Below, in pieces: positions 16,219 through 24,522 of a DNA stretch of 64,000 nt. Position 1 is the first letter of the stretch, and every line of letters starts with the position of its first letter. This DNA comes from Mobilisporobacter senegalensis. GTDB taxonomy: Bacteria > Bacillota > Clostridia > Lachnospirales > Lachnospiraceae. The position numbers and the translations under genes are program-made. The DNA lies in NCBI RefSeq assembly GCF_003752155.1, contig NZ_RJVG01000010.1, positions 1 through 64,000 on the forward strand, written 5' to 3'. A model generated the notes under the pieces. The model was not told the origin of the DNA and searched no databases. It saw only the letters and a list, made by a program, of their open reading frames with translations.

Positions 16219-18543
16219 TTATTTCTTCCATATTCCAGCCACGATAACTGTCATATCATCTACCGCAGTATAATTATTCTGCTCAATTGCTTTGTCTAAT
16301 ATAATATTAGCAATCTCCTGTGGATTCTGGCTTGTAATATTCATGATTACATCTTCCATAAATTTTTCTTTGTCCTGATCTATAATGCAATCAAGTACGC
16401 CATCTGTGACCATAATTATAAAATCACCGTCATAAAGCTTTTTTGTGATCCCATCAAAATCAACCTGATTAAATACTCCTACAGGTAAACTTGTGGAACT
16501 AATGGATTCCACCCAGTGTTCTCTCTTAATAAAAGTAGTAGATGCTCCTATTTTAATAAACTGGCAGATTCCCGTAAATAAATTTATAATACTCATATCT
16601 ATTGTGGAAAATGATTGTTTTTCTGATTTTAACACAAGAATGGAATTAATCAATTTAATGGCGGATTCCTCTCGAAACCCGGCCTCCATAAATTGCTCTA
16701 ATAATTCTATGACAGATTCACTTTCAGCACATGCCATGGCGCCTGTTCCCATTCCATCGGAAAGTGTCATGATCATTTCTCCATTTCCAAGATGAATAAA
16801 GGAATAGTTATCCCCAGAAATTTTCTCATTTTCTTTTGTCGCTTTTGCCATTCCTGTCAATGTTTTAAAGGTTGTTTCTTCTACGAAAACAAAAGTGTCA
16901 GTATCTCTTGATATTATATTCTTAGTTCCATCTGCCGGTCTCATTTTTTTTCCAAAAACTTCACTTATAATATTGGCTGCTTCTCTTGTTGTGATGCATC
17001 TCCCTCTTTTGGTCGTGGCTGTAATATAGATTTCCTGCTTTTTATTTCTTTTTTCTAATATGGCAATTTTTTTTACATCGATATGGTTTAGGAGCAATGT
17101 TTTGGTAATCAACGTTTCTTTTGAGTCTTTTACCTCTACCGTTCCATATAGATCCCTGGAAAAATCATTTATAATATTGGATACTTCAAGCAGCTGCCCG
17201 GCAATTGCTTCCCTGCTTTCTGCCATTCGATTCTGCCAGTTAAGATTTACCTTGGCAAGTTCTAAGCCTTTATTTGTTTCATAAATGAAATCTTTTAGAA
17301 AAATACATCTTTTAGAAAATGATTCAGGGATGTCCCTCTCCAATACAGCACCATTATGTTCTGCGGAATTTAACATTAAAAAGGCAGATTTATACGTGTC
17401 ATAAAATTCGTTTTTCCAGCATACTTCACAGTTTTCGCAGTTTTTACAAAGCTTGTCTGATAAATCATCAAAAATCTGATTAATGTCCCTTCGGCTAAGT
17501 GCCATTTTGGTATCCGCTATGGAACGGAATGTACTGGATAACTTTTTAAAGGAATCGGAAAAATCCCTCAATTTATCTTTCCCAATATGCTGCAAATTCT
17601 GCTTTGCAAAAATTTCTTCTCCCAATACTATTTCGGAATTGTTCACTCTATTTATAACACTTCCTGGGAATAATATAAATATTATTACACTGGATGAAAT
17701 CGCACCAACATTGGAGATCAAAAGATTTCCTTCTGCAATATATGTTAAAAGTATACCTGTAGCTCCATACATTAATCCTGTTCCAAGGCGGCCTGTCCCA
17801 CGAAACATACCTACCAGAATTCCCAGCATACATAACATACCGATAATACTTAGAAGATCATTATTTGTGGACATAGAGATTTCAAGCATGTTCCTTTGCA
17901 GACCAATTACCATACCGCAACCGGTACCTGCAATTGCTCCTGCCCCGGCACCATATTTGTACCCTAATAATAGGATTGCAAAAAAGGCACCTGTCTGGAC
18001 AACAGAAACACCATACCACGTAATACCCGGTAAGGCATATACAATCATTGCAGAAATAATTCCCACACTGATCATCTCTTCGTTACCGATAGTCTGACCT
18101 TTCTTACTATACATGATATAATTAACACCTTTATGAAAAATTCCTACAAGGGCAAATACAAGAATTCCTTCCAATATTGCCAAGGTAACGTAATAATTAA
18201 AATCTATCGTCATAAATCCCTTCGTCAAGGTAATTGTCGATGTAATAATTCCAGCTATACCGCCCATCACCGGAACTGGTAATTTCTTCTCTTTCTTCTC
18301 TATCAGACTGATAACAACCATAATTGTAAGCATGATAATACTATATTTTACAACATCAACGATTGGCATTACTGTAGTCATTCCAATCAAAGTTGCTATA
18401 CATAATATAAATCTCCCGGACTTATTTAAATATACTGCTCCAAAATATCCGATTGCCACCGGATTAATATTAAGAAAGACAGCTCTTGCTAAGATGGCTG
18501 CAATTAGATTAATAAATATTGCTCTTTTATTCATTCCTTTCAT
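16219..18543 (-). CDS. spoIIE: Stage II sporulation protein E (SpoIIE phosphatase)
   Basis: It is 774 residues. The N-terminal ~310 residues hold about ten membrane segments, the middle is the FtsZ-interacting/oligomerisation region with a Cys cluster (KLCKNCENCEVCWKNEF), and the C-terminus is a PP2C-type phosphatase (KISGDNYSFIHLGNGEMIMTLSDGMG..., VTDGVLD, VDDMTVIV). It dephosphorylates SpoIIAA and activates sigma-F in the forespore. GGAGGAG precedes the ATG. The promoter upstream has the 21-bp spacer of Spo0A-activated genes. Confidence 0.97.
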   Translation of the reverse strand: MKGMNKRAIFINLIAAILARAVFLNINPVAIGYFGAVYLNKSGRFILCIATLIGMTTVMPIVDVVKYSIIMLTIMVVISLIEKKEKKLPVPVMGGIAGIITSTITLTKGFMTIDFNYYVTLAILEGILVFALVGIFHKGVNYIMYSKKGQTIGNEEMISVGIISAMIVYALPGITWYGVSVVQTGAFFAILLLGYKYGAGAGAIAGTGCGMVIGLQRNMLEISMSTNNDLLSIIGMLCMLGILVGMFRGTGRLGTGLMYGATGILLTYIAEGNLLISNVGAISSSVIIFILFPGSVINRVNNSEIVLGEEIFAKQNLQHIGKDKLRDFSDSFKKLSSTFRSIADTKMALSRRDINQIFDDLSDKLCKNCENCEVCWKNEFYDTYKSAFLMLNSAEHNGAVLERDIPESFSKRCIFLKDFIYETNKGLELAKVNLNWQNRMAESREAIAGQLLEVSNIINDFSRDLYGTVEVKDSKETLITKTLLLNHIDVKKIAILEKRNKKQEIYITATTKRGRCITTREAANIISEVFGKKMRPADGTKNIISRDTDTFVFVEETTFKTLTGMAKATKENEKISGDNYSFIHLGNGEMIMTLSDGMGTGAMACAESESVIELLEQFMEAGFREESAIKLINSILVLKSEKQSFSTIDMSIINLFTGICQFIKIGASTTFIKREHWVESISSTSLPVGVFNQVDFDGITKKLYDGDFIIMVTDGVLDCIIDQDKEKFMEDVIMNITSQNPQEIANIILDKAIEQNNYTAVDDMTVIVAGIWKK

Positions 18544-18579
18544 TTCAATAACTCCTCCTGTTTTTTGGGTTTAATCCGT

Positions 18580-18646
18580 ATTATATGGTTGGTGTATTGA
18601 AATGTTTGTCAAAATTAAGATTTGATTTCCAAAAACTTTTTGACAA
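18580..18646 (-). promoter_or_regulatory. Spo0A-type promoter of spoIIE with 21-bp spacer
   Basis: On the minus strand, -35 TTGACA (18607-18612) and -10 TATAAT (18580-18585) are both consensus but 21 bp apart. Spo0A-activated spoIIE and spoIIG promoters of Bacillus are known for 21-22 bp spacing. A 0A-box-like TTTGTCAAAA (18605-18614) overlaps the -35, and another, TTGTCAAAAA on the minus strand (18637-18646), lies 25 bp upstream. Each differs by one base from TGTCGAA. Confidence 0.75.
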
Positions 18647-18660
18647 GAATTACTTCAAAA

Positions 18661-18687
18661 AGGTCATTCTATCGAATATAGGGACCT
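18661..18687. terminator. Hairpin between tRNA-Met and spoIIE
   Basis: AGGTC (18661-18665) pairs with GACCT (18683-18687) and CTAT with ATAG inside. T-runs flank it on both strands (T7 at 18691-18697 on plus, T5 on minus). It may be a backup terminator insulating the spoIIE promoter. Confidence 0.5.
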
Positions 18688-18805
18688 AACTTTTTTTAAG
18701 ATAGTCAAGTGGAACTTATTTGTGTACGGTTTATGTAACATCTGAATTTAATAGAAATCAGCAGCAGATTTCTATAATAAGTCATTATTTCTTGTGCCGG
18801 TTCGC

Positions 18806-18846
18806 AAAAAAACCTGCACTTATGATTCCTCATAAATGCAGGTTTT
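18806..18846 (-). terminator. Terminator of tRNA-Met
   Basis: AAAACCTGCA (18809-18818) and TGCAGGTTTT (18837-18846) form the stem, followed by T-rich sequence on the minus strand; 8 bp after the tRNA. Confidence 0.88.
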
Positions 18847-18854
18847 AAATGGAA

Positions 18855-18928
18855 TAGCGGAGAAGGGATTTGAACCCCCGACACCACGGGTATGAACCGT
18901 GTGCTCTAGCCAACTGAGCTACTCCGCC
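18855..18928 (-). tRNA. tRNA-Met(CAT), elongator type
   Basis: A 74-base cloverleaf on the minus strand: acceptor GGCGGAG/CTCCGCT, anticodon arm CACGG-TTCATAC-CCGTG with anticodon CAT. The G1-U72 end and arm sequences match Firmicute elongator tRNA-Met, not the tRNA-Ile(CAU) target of TilS. Its place between divIC and spoIIE matches the tRNA position in B. subtilis. Confidence 0.93.
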
Positions 18929-18943
18929 AGACCGACGAATTAC

Positions 18944-18972
18944 ATTATAACTTCTTTTTTAGGGCTTGTCAA
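18944..18972 (-). promoter_or_regulatory. Consensus sigma-A promoter of tRNA-Met
   Basis: On the minus strand, TTGACA (18967-18972), 17 bp, TATAAT (18944-18949). Both boxes match consensus exactly. Confidence 0.9.
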
Positions 18973-19017
18973 GCACTTTTACTTCCTTAAATTAAGGTCA
19001 AAAGACCTCTTACAACA

Positions 19018-19311
19018 CTAGTCTTCTGATTTAAAAATAATCTCATCTTCATAAACTAGTCCAAGTTTTTCTCTCGCAACTTCCTCAATATATTTCTTAG
19101 TTTGTACATACGCCTTATAATCTTCTATCTCTTTGGTTCTTTCCTGTTCCTCTTTAATAGCAGCTTTTACTTCGCTTAGTCTCTTATTGCTTTCTTTTCT
19201 CTCGGAGTCAAGGCTAAATCTTTTAAATGATACTATACTACATATTAATAAGACTACAATAACGATTAACCCAATTCCAGTACGCCTTTTCTTATGTTTT
19301 CCTTTTCTCAT
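19018..19311 (-). CDS. divIC: Septum formation initiator DivIC/FtsB family
   Basis: It is 97 residues: basic N-terminus (KGKHKKRR), one membrane segment (IGLIVIVVLLICSIVSF) and an extracellular coiled coil (RKESNKRLSEVKAAIKEEQERTKEIEDY) ending in EVAREKLGLVYEDEIIF, the conserved DivIC/FtsB tail. It acts in the FtsL-DivIB-DivIC divisome subcomplex. Position after yabQ is as in Bacillus. Confidence 0.93.
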   Translation of the reverse strand: MRKGKHKKRRTGIGLIVIVVLLICSIVSFKRFSLDSERKESNKRLSEVKAAIKEEQERTKEIEDYKAYVQTKKYIEEVAREKLGLVYEDEIIFKSED

Positions 19312-19347
19312 GATATCACCTTATTCCTTACCCTTCATTGACAACAA

Positions 19348-19848
19348 TTAATCCTTTGTAACTGCTATTTTAACTGTTTTTAGGAATTTTTTCAATATTT
19401 TTAAGATATTGATTCGTAATTTTCTTAATTTCTTCTTTAAAAAACGCAGAAAACGTCCAACGTACCTGAAGATAAAGCCTAATACTTTTCGAAAAGGAAA
19501 CAGGATCAGCATTATTATCTTTTTAATAACCCATATAATCTTATTGATGATAGTAGCAGAAACATTTACAACTATGCTGCTTAAAAGCTGATTATAAATA
19601 AGCATCCCAATTACCATGCCTAAAATCGAAAAGCCTCTGATATTGCCATTATTTTGTCTATACATCATTATAAATATAAATACGCTGCTCACTACCCAGA
19701 ACAATATATCTTCAATGGCTACTAAGAACTTTGAATGTCTGATGATCCGCCGAAATATCCTTATAATATCATAAACGACTAGAAGAATTGCTCCACTTAA
19801 TATTGAAACCAGAAAAAATTGAACTTCAAGGACAATTGAGTCACTCAT
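19348..19848 (-). CDS. yabQ: Spore cortex biosynthesis protein YabQ
   Basis: It is 166 residues. The N-terminal ~100 residues carry about four hydrophobic segments (VQFFLVSILSGAILLVVYDIIRIFRR matches the YabQ family), and the C-terminus is very basic (FLKKKLRKLRINILKILKKFLK). YabQ is a mother-cell membrane protein needed for cortex synthesis. It lies 9 bp after yabP. Confidence 0.9.
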   Translation of the reverse strand: MSDSIVLEVQFFLVSILSGAILLVVYDIIRIFRRIIRHSKFLVAIEDILFWVVSSVFIFIMMYRQNNGNIRGFSILGMVIGMLIYNQLLSSIVVNVSATIINKIIWVIKKIIMLILFPFRKVLGFIFRYVGRFLRFLKKKLRKLRINILKILKKFLKTVKIAVTKD

Positions 19849-19857
19849 ATTTAACCT

Positions 19858-20145
19858 CTACTTAAATAACCTTCCTAATAGCGATTCACCGGATTTTGAA
19901 TATCCGCCACCATCAGAATAAGTTAAACTATCAATCCTTCCGTCAATATCAACCTCACCTTTTTCTAAAGTAAGTCTGTTAACGTGAAGTTCATCTCCTC
20001 TAAGCATTAGTATCCCTTGTTCTGTTTCCAGCAGTACTTCTCTTGCATCAAAGGATAATACATCATTCACACCGGTTATTACCGCTTCTTTTCTACTCGA
20101 TAGATTGACTTTATGTCCTCTTTGTAGTTGTTGTTTATCTTCCAT
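19858..20145 (-). CDS. yabP: Sporulation protein YabP
   Basis: It is 95 residues, with the YabP/YqfC signature LSSRKEAVITGVNDVLSFDAREVLLETEQGILMLRGDELHVN...LEKGEVDIDGRIDSL. YabP is a sigma-E-controlled sporulation protein of unknown biochemical role. AAGGAGG precedes the ATG. It starts a sporulation cluster with yabQ. Confidence 0.93.
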   Translation of the reverse strand: MEDKQQLQRGHKVNLSSRKEAVITGVNDVLSFDAREVLLETEQGILMLRGDELHVNRLTLEKGEVDIDGRIDSLTYSDGGGYSKSGESLLGRLFK

Positions 20146-20201
20146 AAGAATAGCCTCCTTAAGATTAAAATCCTACTCCAAAATGGGATAAGTTTCTCCT
20201 T

Positions 20202-20233
20202 AAAGTATATTATTCCATGGTCTCATTTATGAC
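20202..20233 (-). promoter_or_regulatory. Possible sigma-E promoter of yabP
   Basis: Minus-strand GTCATAAAT (20225-20233) and ATATACTTT (20202-20210) resemble sigma-E -35 and -10 elements at about 14-bp spacing. The Bacillus yabP gene is sigma-E dependent, which raises the prior. The -10 lacks the usual C of CATA. Confidence 0.4.
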
Positions 20234-20247
20234 AAACAAGCATTTAC

Positions 20248-20487
20248 TTAAATATATTTATATAATTCTTTGGCTTCATCTTTCTTTGTGGTTTCCACAA
20301 CGTCAAGAACCTCAACCTTAACAGATTTATTTCCAAATTGAATCTCAATAATATCCCCTGCCACCACATTGGCCGATGCTTTTGCTATCTTTTCATTGAT
20401 CATTACTCTTCCTGCGTCACATGCTGCATTTGCTATGGTTCTTCTTTTAATTAATCTTGATACTTTTAAAAATTTATCCAGTCTCAT
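20248..20487 (-). CDS. rqcP: S4-domain RNA-binding protein RqcP (YabO/Hsp15 family)
   Basis: It is 79 residues, with the S4 domain MRLDKFLKVSRLIKRRTIANAACDAGRVMINEKIAKASANVVAGDIIEI. RqcP binds 50S subunits and promotes alanine tailing by RqcH in ribosome quality control. Located between mazG/hup and yabP, as yabO in Bacillus. A terminator separates it from hup. Confidence 0.93.
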   Translation of the reverse strand: MRLDKFLKVSRLIKRRTIANAACDAGRVMINEKIAKASANVVAGDIIEIQFGNKSVKVEVLDVVETTKKDEAKELYKYI

Positions 20488-20507
20488 ATATAAATCCTTT
20501 CTATGCC

Positions 20508-20538
20508 AAAAAAGAGTTGCTTATTCAGCAACTCTTTT
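20508..20538 (-). terminator. Terminator downstream of hup
   Basis: AAAAGAGTTGCT (20510-20521) and AGCAACTCTTTT (20527-20538) form a 12-bp stem with a 5-base loop, T-rich afterwards on the minus strand. It lies between hup and rqcP, so rqcP is likely reached by read-through or its own promoter. Confidence 0.85.
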
Positions 20539-20551
20539 AAATCTTTTTTAA

Positions 20552-20827
20552 CTATGCATTAATAACATCTTTTAATGCTTTTCCAGCTTTGAACTTTGGA
20601 GCTTTAGAAGCTGCTATAGTCATAGATTTTCCAGTTTGTGGATTTCTTCCTTCTCTAGCTGCTCTTTGAGAAACTTCAAAAGTTCCAAAACCAACTAATT
20701 GGATTTTTTCACCTTTTTTTAATTCATCTGTAACAACATCGATGAATGCTTTTAAAGCTTTTTCTGAATCTTTCTTTGATAATTCTGTTTTTTCTGCAAT
20801 TGCTGCAACTAATTCTGCTTTGTTCAT
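20552..20827 (-). CDS. hup: DNA-binding protein HU
   Basis: It is 91 residues of the HU/IHF family: [25 protein letters not shown]..., [22 protein letters not shown] (the DNA-binding arm with RNPxTG) and [13 protein letters not shown]. It packs and bends nucleoid DNA. AGGAGGAG lies upstream. Confidence 0.96.
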   Translation of the reverse strand: MNKAELVAAIAEKTELSKKDSEKALKAFIDVVTDELKKGEKIQLVGFGTFEVSQRAAREGRNPQTGKSMTIAASKAPKFKAGKALKDVINA

Positions 20828-20882
20828 GGATAAACTCCTCCTCTAAACTATTTGTATTTTTTTTGTAAAATAACATACATAG

Positions 20883-21677
20883 CTATTTCACTTGTCCCCA
20901 CAGAGCTTTAAGCTCATCTATGGACATATCACATAGATGCTTACCTTCCCTTAATACAAGCCGTTCAACATCTACAAATCTATTTATAAACTTATCTGTG
21001 GCATTTGTCAAGGAATTTTCTGCATTTTCTTGTAAAAACCTTGATAAATTCACAACTGAGAACAATAAATCACCAAATTCCTTCTCAATCTGGGACTTAT
21101 CTCCTACTTTTCTAGCCAGATTAAGTTCATTAATTTCTTCATATACTTTATTTAGAGCATCTTCATAATCTACAAAATCAAATCCCGCATTTTTAGCATG
21201 TCCTTGAACTTTTGCAGCTCTAATTAATGCCGGAAGAGCCTTTGGGACCTTTTCCATTGACTGGGAAACAGTTACTTCTTTCTTTTCCTCTTTCTTAATA
21301 TCTTCCCAATTTTTGAGCACTTCACCTGAACTATTTACAATTGCATCTCCAAAGACATGTGGATGTCTGTGAATCATTTTCTTACTAATGCCATCAATAA
21401 TGTCATTCATTTCAAAATCCCCGGATTCTTCTGCTATTACTGAATGAAGTGCAACTTGCAGAAGTATATCACCTAATTCTTCACATAAATTTTCCTTATC
21501 CACATTATTAATCGCTTCTACAGTTTCATAACATTCCTCTATCAGACATGATTTCAGAGATTCATGCGTCTGTTCCCTATCCCACGGACACCCGTTTTCA
21601 CTACGTAGGACATGTATTATTTCCATAAATTCTTCAAAGCTATATTGATTTGTTTCTTTGTTAGAAGGTCTTATCAT
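20883..21677 (-). CDS. mazG: Nucleoside triphosphate pyrophosphohydrolase MazG
   Basis: It is 264 residues with two MazG domains. The first has LRSENGCPWDREQTHESLKSCLIEECYETVEAI and ELGDILLQVALHSVIAEE (EExxE...ExxD metal sites); the second is near KVYEEINELNLARK...EFGDLLFSVVNLSRF. It hydrolyses (d)NTPs to monophosphates. It corresponds to yabN without the methylase domain found in Bacillus YabN. Confidence 0.95.
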   Translation of the reverse strand: MIRPSNKETNQYSFEEFMEIIHVLRSENGCPWDREQTHESLKSCLIEECYETVEAINNVDKENLCEELGDILLQVALHSVIAEESGDFEMNDIIDGISKKMIHRHPHVFGDAIVNSSGEVLKNWEDIKKEEKKEVTVSQSMEKVPKALPALIRAAKVQGHAKNAGFDFVDYEDALNKVYEEINELNLARKVGDKSQIEKEFGDLLFSVVNLSRFLQENAENSLTNATDKFINRFVDVERLVLREGKHLCDMSIDELKALWGQVK

Positions 21678-21738
21678 ATTTTCTCCTCCAGCCCAGGCAA
21701 AATCCAGCTTTATTTCACAGTTATTATCGTAACTTCAA

Positions 21739-22791
21739 CTACTTTTTAATATAATCATCAAAATGGGAACTATATTTCATTGTTCCGTCCTTAAATATCC
21801 ATAAAGCTTCTGTGTCTGGAAACTTTTCTATAAATTTTAACCCCTCTTCATAAGGCATATTATATATTGCCTTAGTCAGAGCATCTGCCATTCCCGAATT
21901 TTCACATACAATAGTCACAGCTGTGAAATAATCAGATGGCATCAAGGTATTTGGATCTATGATATGATGATATTTCTTACCATCTACCGTATAATATCTT
22001 TGATAATCTCCGCTTGTTACCAATGACATATCTTTTATGCTTAAAATATAAAGATTCTTATTCTCACTGTCCATATCCGGATTTTGTATTCCTACATTCC
22101 ATGCTTCCTTTTTATCACCTTTGCTTCCAAAGGTACGGACATTTCCTCCCACACTTATCATTCCATCTTTGTACCCATTTTTAATAGCAATCTGACTCAC
22201 CATTTCTGTGGCATACCCTTTTCCGATACCTCCTACATCAAGGCTCATTTCCGGGTCTTCAAGATATACCGTGGAATCTTTTTCATTTATGATCATTTTA
22301 TTAATGTCTATATGTTTTGCTTTCTCTTTTAACAGGTCTAATGGAGGCACAGAGGCATTTTCCGGGTCTTCAATACCCTCTGTACGGTATTCATGCCAAA
22401 CTTCTAAAACTGAGCCAAATGCGACGTTCATTTTACCATCCGTAAGTTCATAAGTTTCTTTTGCAAGTTTCAGCAGATCGATGATCTCCTGATCAACCTT
22501 AACAGGCTTAATACCTGCATTATCATTAATTGTTTTTATATTATTAATTCCTTCATAATTGTTATAGATATCATAAAGTTCATGATACCTTTTCAGATTA
22601 TCATATATTAGTTGTGCAAACTCAGAGAACTCTTCCTTACTTTTGGTATATCCCTTAATTTGCGTCACTGTATCAAATAAATTTAAAAATTCAGCCTCAT
22701 AACGCTTTAGTTCCGGCTCAGGCTTACTGCAGGCAGTTGTATTAAAAATTAGAGTTATAAGTAATATGATTCCTATTATCCTGTTTTTCAA
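21739..22791 (-). CDS. fmnB: ApbE-type FAD:protein FMN transferase, lipoprotein (FmnB)
   Basis: It is 350 residues from TTG at 22791, 6 bases after GAGGTG. Signal and lipobox are at the N-terminus (IIGIILLITLIFNTTAC). ApbE motifs include MNVAFGSVLEVWHEYR, DVGGIGKGYATEMVSQ, DGMISVGGNVRTFGSKG and DALTKAIYNM. It transfers FMN from FAD to Thr of extracytoplasmic carriers using Mg. In this operon the target is the PplA-like lipoprotein directly upstream, as in the Listeria electron-transfer locus. A hairpin with a T-run lies between the two genes. Confidence 0.93.
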   Translation of the reverse strand: MKNRIIGIILLITLIFNTTACSKPEPELKRYEAEFLNLFDTVTQIKGYTKSKEEFSEFAQLIYDNLKRYHELYDIYNNYEGINNIKTINDNAGIKPVKVDQEIIDLLKLAKETYELTDGKMNVAFGSVLEVWHEYRTEGIEDPENASVPPLDLLKEKAKHIDINKMIINEKDSTVYLEDPEMSLDVGGIGKGYATEMVSQIAIKNGYKDGMISVGGNVRTFGSKGDKKEAWNVGIQNPDMDSENKNLYILSIKDMSLVTSGDYQRYYTVDGKKYHHIIDPNTLMPSDYFTAVTIVCENSGMADALTKAIYNMPYEEGLKFIEKFPDTEALWIFKDGTMKYSSHFDDYIKK

Positions 22792-22804
22792 TTGATTCAC
22801 CTCA

Positions 22805-22839
22805 AAAAATAGGAGGGGTAGTAAACTACCCCCCCTATT
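22805..22839 (-). terminator. Intercistronic terminator between pplA and fmnB
   Basis: On the minus strand, AATAGGGGGGGTAGT pairs with ACTACCCCTCCTATT across a 2-base loop, followed by T6. It lies between pplA and fmnB. It would lower fmnB transcription relative to pplA, fitting a carrier needed in excess over its modifying enzyme. Confidence 0.82.
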
Positions 22840-22851
22840 ATTAAAATTATA

Positions 22852-23937
22852 TTATTTAGCGATATGAGCTGCAGCTAATTCAATTAATGACATATAATCA
22901 GTTACATGAACTGTTACAGAGCTTGCTAAATCTGCATCTGCAGGAGCACCTTCAGTTAAAGCAATACCTTTAACTTCATCTACAGTTTTACCTGTAACAT
23001 ATTGAGCAAATGCATCTGCTTGTTCAAACCATTCTTTACCAATACCAGAAGCTTTTTTCATGCCATAAGCTTCACCAAGTTCTTGTTTTGTTTTAAGTTC
23101 AGCTGCTGCTAAATCTGTAGTAACTTTACCTTCTTTAGAGAAGTTAATGTTGCTTTGAGAAGCGTCGATTGCACAGCTTGTGATTTTACCATCAGCGCCT
23201 TGAGTGATTGCTACATAGCTTGAGTAAGCTTGAGCTAAACCATCTTCTTCAGCAGCGTCAGTAGATTTTGCAATTGTAGTAGAAACGCCAAGACCAAGTT
23301 TGTCTCCAGCTTTTGCACCTAAATCTTTTGCATTCGCAACAGCTTTTTCAATTGCAGCAACATAATCTGTAATATGAACTGTTACAGAAGAAGCTAAGTC
23401 AGCATCTGTTGGAACACCTTCTTCATTTACAGCAATACCTTTAAGTTCATCAACAGTTTTGCCAACAGCATATGCAGTTAAAGCATTTGCTTGTTCAAAC
23501 CATTCTTTTCCAATAGATGAAGCTTTTTTCATACCATATTCATCGCCAAGATCTTGTTTTGCTTTAAATACAGTTGCTAAATCTGTTGTAATCTTACCTT
23601 CTTTAGAGAAGTTGATTTTTGTTTGTGCAGTATCAAGAGCACAATCTAAGATTTTACCGTCTTCCCCAACTAGAACTGCTACTACTACTGAATCTGCTTG
23701 AGCTAAACCATCTTCTTCAGCAGCATCTTTTGATTTTCCAATGCTTGTGATAACAGCTAAACCAGTTTTTGCAGCACCTTCAGTTGTTTCAGCAACTTCT
23801 TCAGTTGTTTCCTCTGCTACTTCAGTTGTTTCTTCTTGTTTTACTTCCTCTTTTTCTGCTTCTTTAGTTTTTCCACATGCAGTGAACATTGAAACTACTA
23901 AAGTTGAGCATAATAATAGTGCTAATACTTTTTTCAT
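22852..23937 (-). CDS. pplA: PplA-like flavinylated lipoprotein with two tandem domains
   Basis: It is 361 residues from the ATG at 23937 (GGAGG upstream). Lipobox FTAC is near residue 20, followed by a Glu/Thr linker of about 35 residues that would span the cell wall. Two ~150-residue copies follow, each with AAEEDGLAQA, INFSKEGK(I/V)TTDLA, EYGMKKAS.IGKEWFEQA and a closing D-A-D-L-A-S-S-V-T. That closing motif fits the D-x-x-(S/T)-x-x-(S/T) FMN-attachment pattern of ApbE substrates, so two covalent FMNs are predicted. It is probably the outermost electron carrier of the FLEET chain. Confidence 0.88.
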   Translation of the reverse strand: MKKVLALLLCSTLVVSMFTACGKTKEAEKEEVKQEETTEVAEETTEEVAETTEGAAKTGLAVITSIGKSKDAAEEDGLAQADSVVVAVLVGEDGKILDCALDTAQTKINFSKEGKITTDLATVFKAKQDLGDEYGMKKASSIGKEWFEQANALTAYAVGKTVDELKGIAVNEEGVPTDADLASSVTVHITDYVAAIEKAVANAKDLGAKAGDKLGLGVSTTIAKSTDAAEEDGLAQAYSSYVAITQGADGKITSCAIDASQSNINFSKEGKVTTDLAAAELKTKQELGEAYGMKKASGIGKEWFEQADAFAQYVTGKTVDEVKGIALTEGAPADADLASSVTVHVTDYMSLIELAAAHIAK

Positions 23938-23965
23938 TACTTTTTCCTCCATTTTTTTCTTTTTT

Positions 23966-24511
23966 TTATTTCAAACCAAGCTTTTCAAAAGCCGGTAGAA
24001 TAAACTTAAGTAATGTACTTGTTGCGATTCCCGCTAACACACCTGCAAATAAAAGAACAGGCAGATACGCCCATATATAAATTGACGTAAATATTAATGA
24101 TACTGCGAATAACTGTCCAACATTGTGAAAAACAGCTCCAAAAATACTAATAATCAAATATGATATCTTCTTTTTGAAAATCAGCATAAGTATTATCATA
24201 ACAATAAGTGAGAGAATTCCTCCTGATAAACTTAATGCCCCTGCAATTACACCTCTTGTCATAAAAACAAATGAGGATTTTAATATAGCCACAATAAATG
24301 CCTGCTGTTTTGTTAGGAAAAACAGGGTATACATAACTGCAATATTGGATAATCCAAGCTTCACCCCACTGACTCCAATCACAATGGATGGAAGTGAATT
24401 TTCTATAATTGATAGTACTATGGCAATTGCAAATAACAATCCCGTTAATACTAATCCTTTTGTTCTATTTATATTAATCAATGATTTGTCTTCCATATTC
24501 TTGTTGCCCAT
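23966..24511 (-). CDS. eetB: Gx-transporter family membrane protein (EetB-like)
   Basis: It is 181 residues and about five to six membrane segments. VLTGLLFAIAIVLSIIENSLPSIVIGVSGVKLGLSNIAVMYTLFF is the hallmark of the family also annotated as heptaprenyl diphosphate synthase component I. In Listeria such a protein (EetB, assigned from memory) links the quinone pool to extracellular flavoproteins. It lies 11 bp after the EetA-like gene and 28 bp before pplA. Mechanism is not established. Confidence 0.85.
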   Translation of the reverse strand: MGNKNMEDKSLININRTKGLVLTGLLFAIAIVLSIIENSLPSIVIGVSGVKLGLSNIAVMYTLFFLTKQQAFIVAILKSSFVFMTRGVIAGALSLSGGILSLIVMIILMLIFKKKISYLIISIFGAVFHNVGQLFAVSLIFTSIYIWAYLPVLLFAGVLAGIATSTLLKFILPAFEKLGLK

Positions 24512-24522
24512 AATAGACCTTT

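Noticed and set aside
17483-18097. 204-codon plus-strand frame
   Set aside because: Lies wholly opposite the membrane part of spoIIE, whose frame and motifs are certain.
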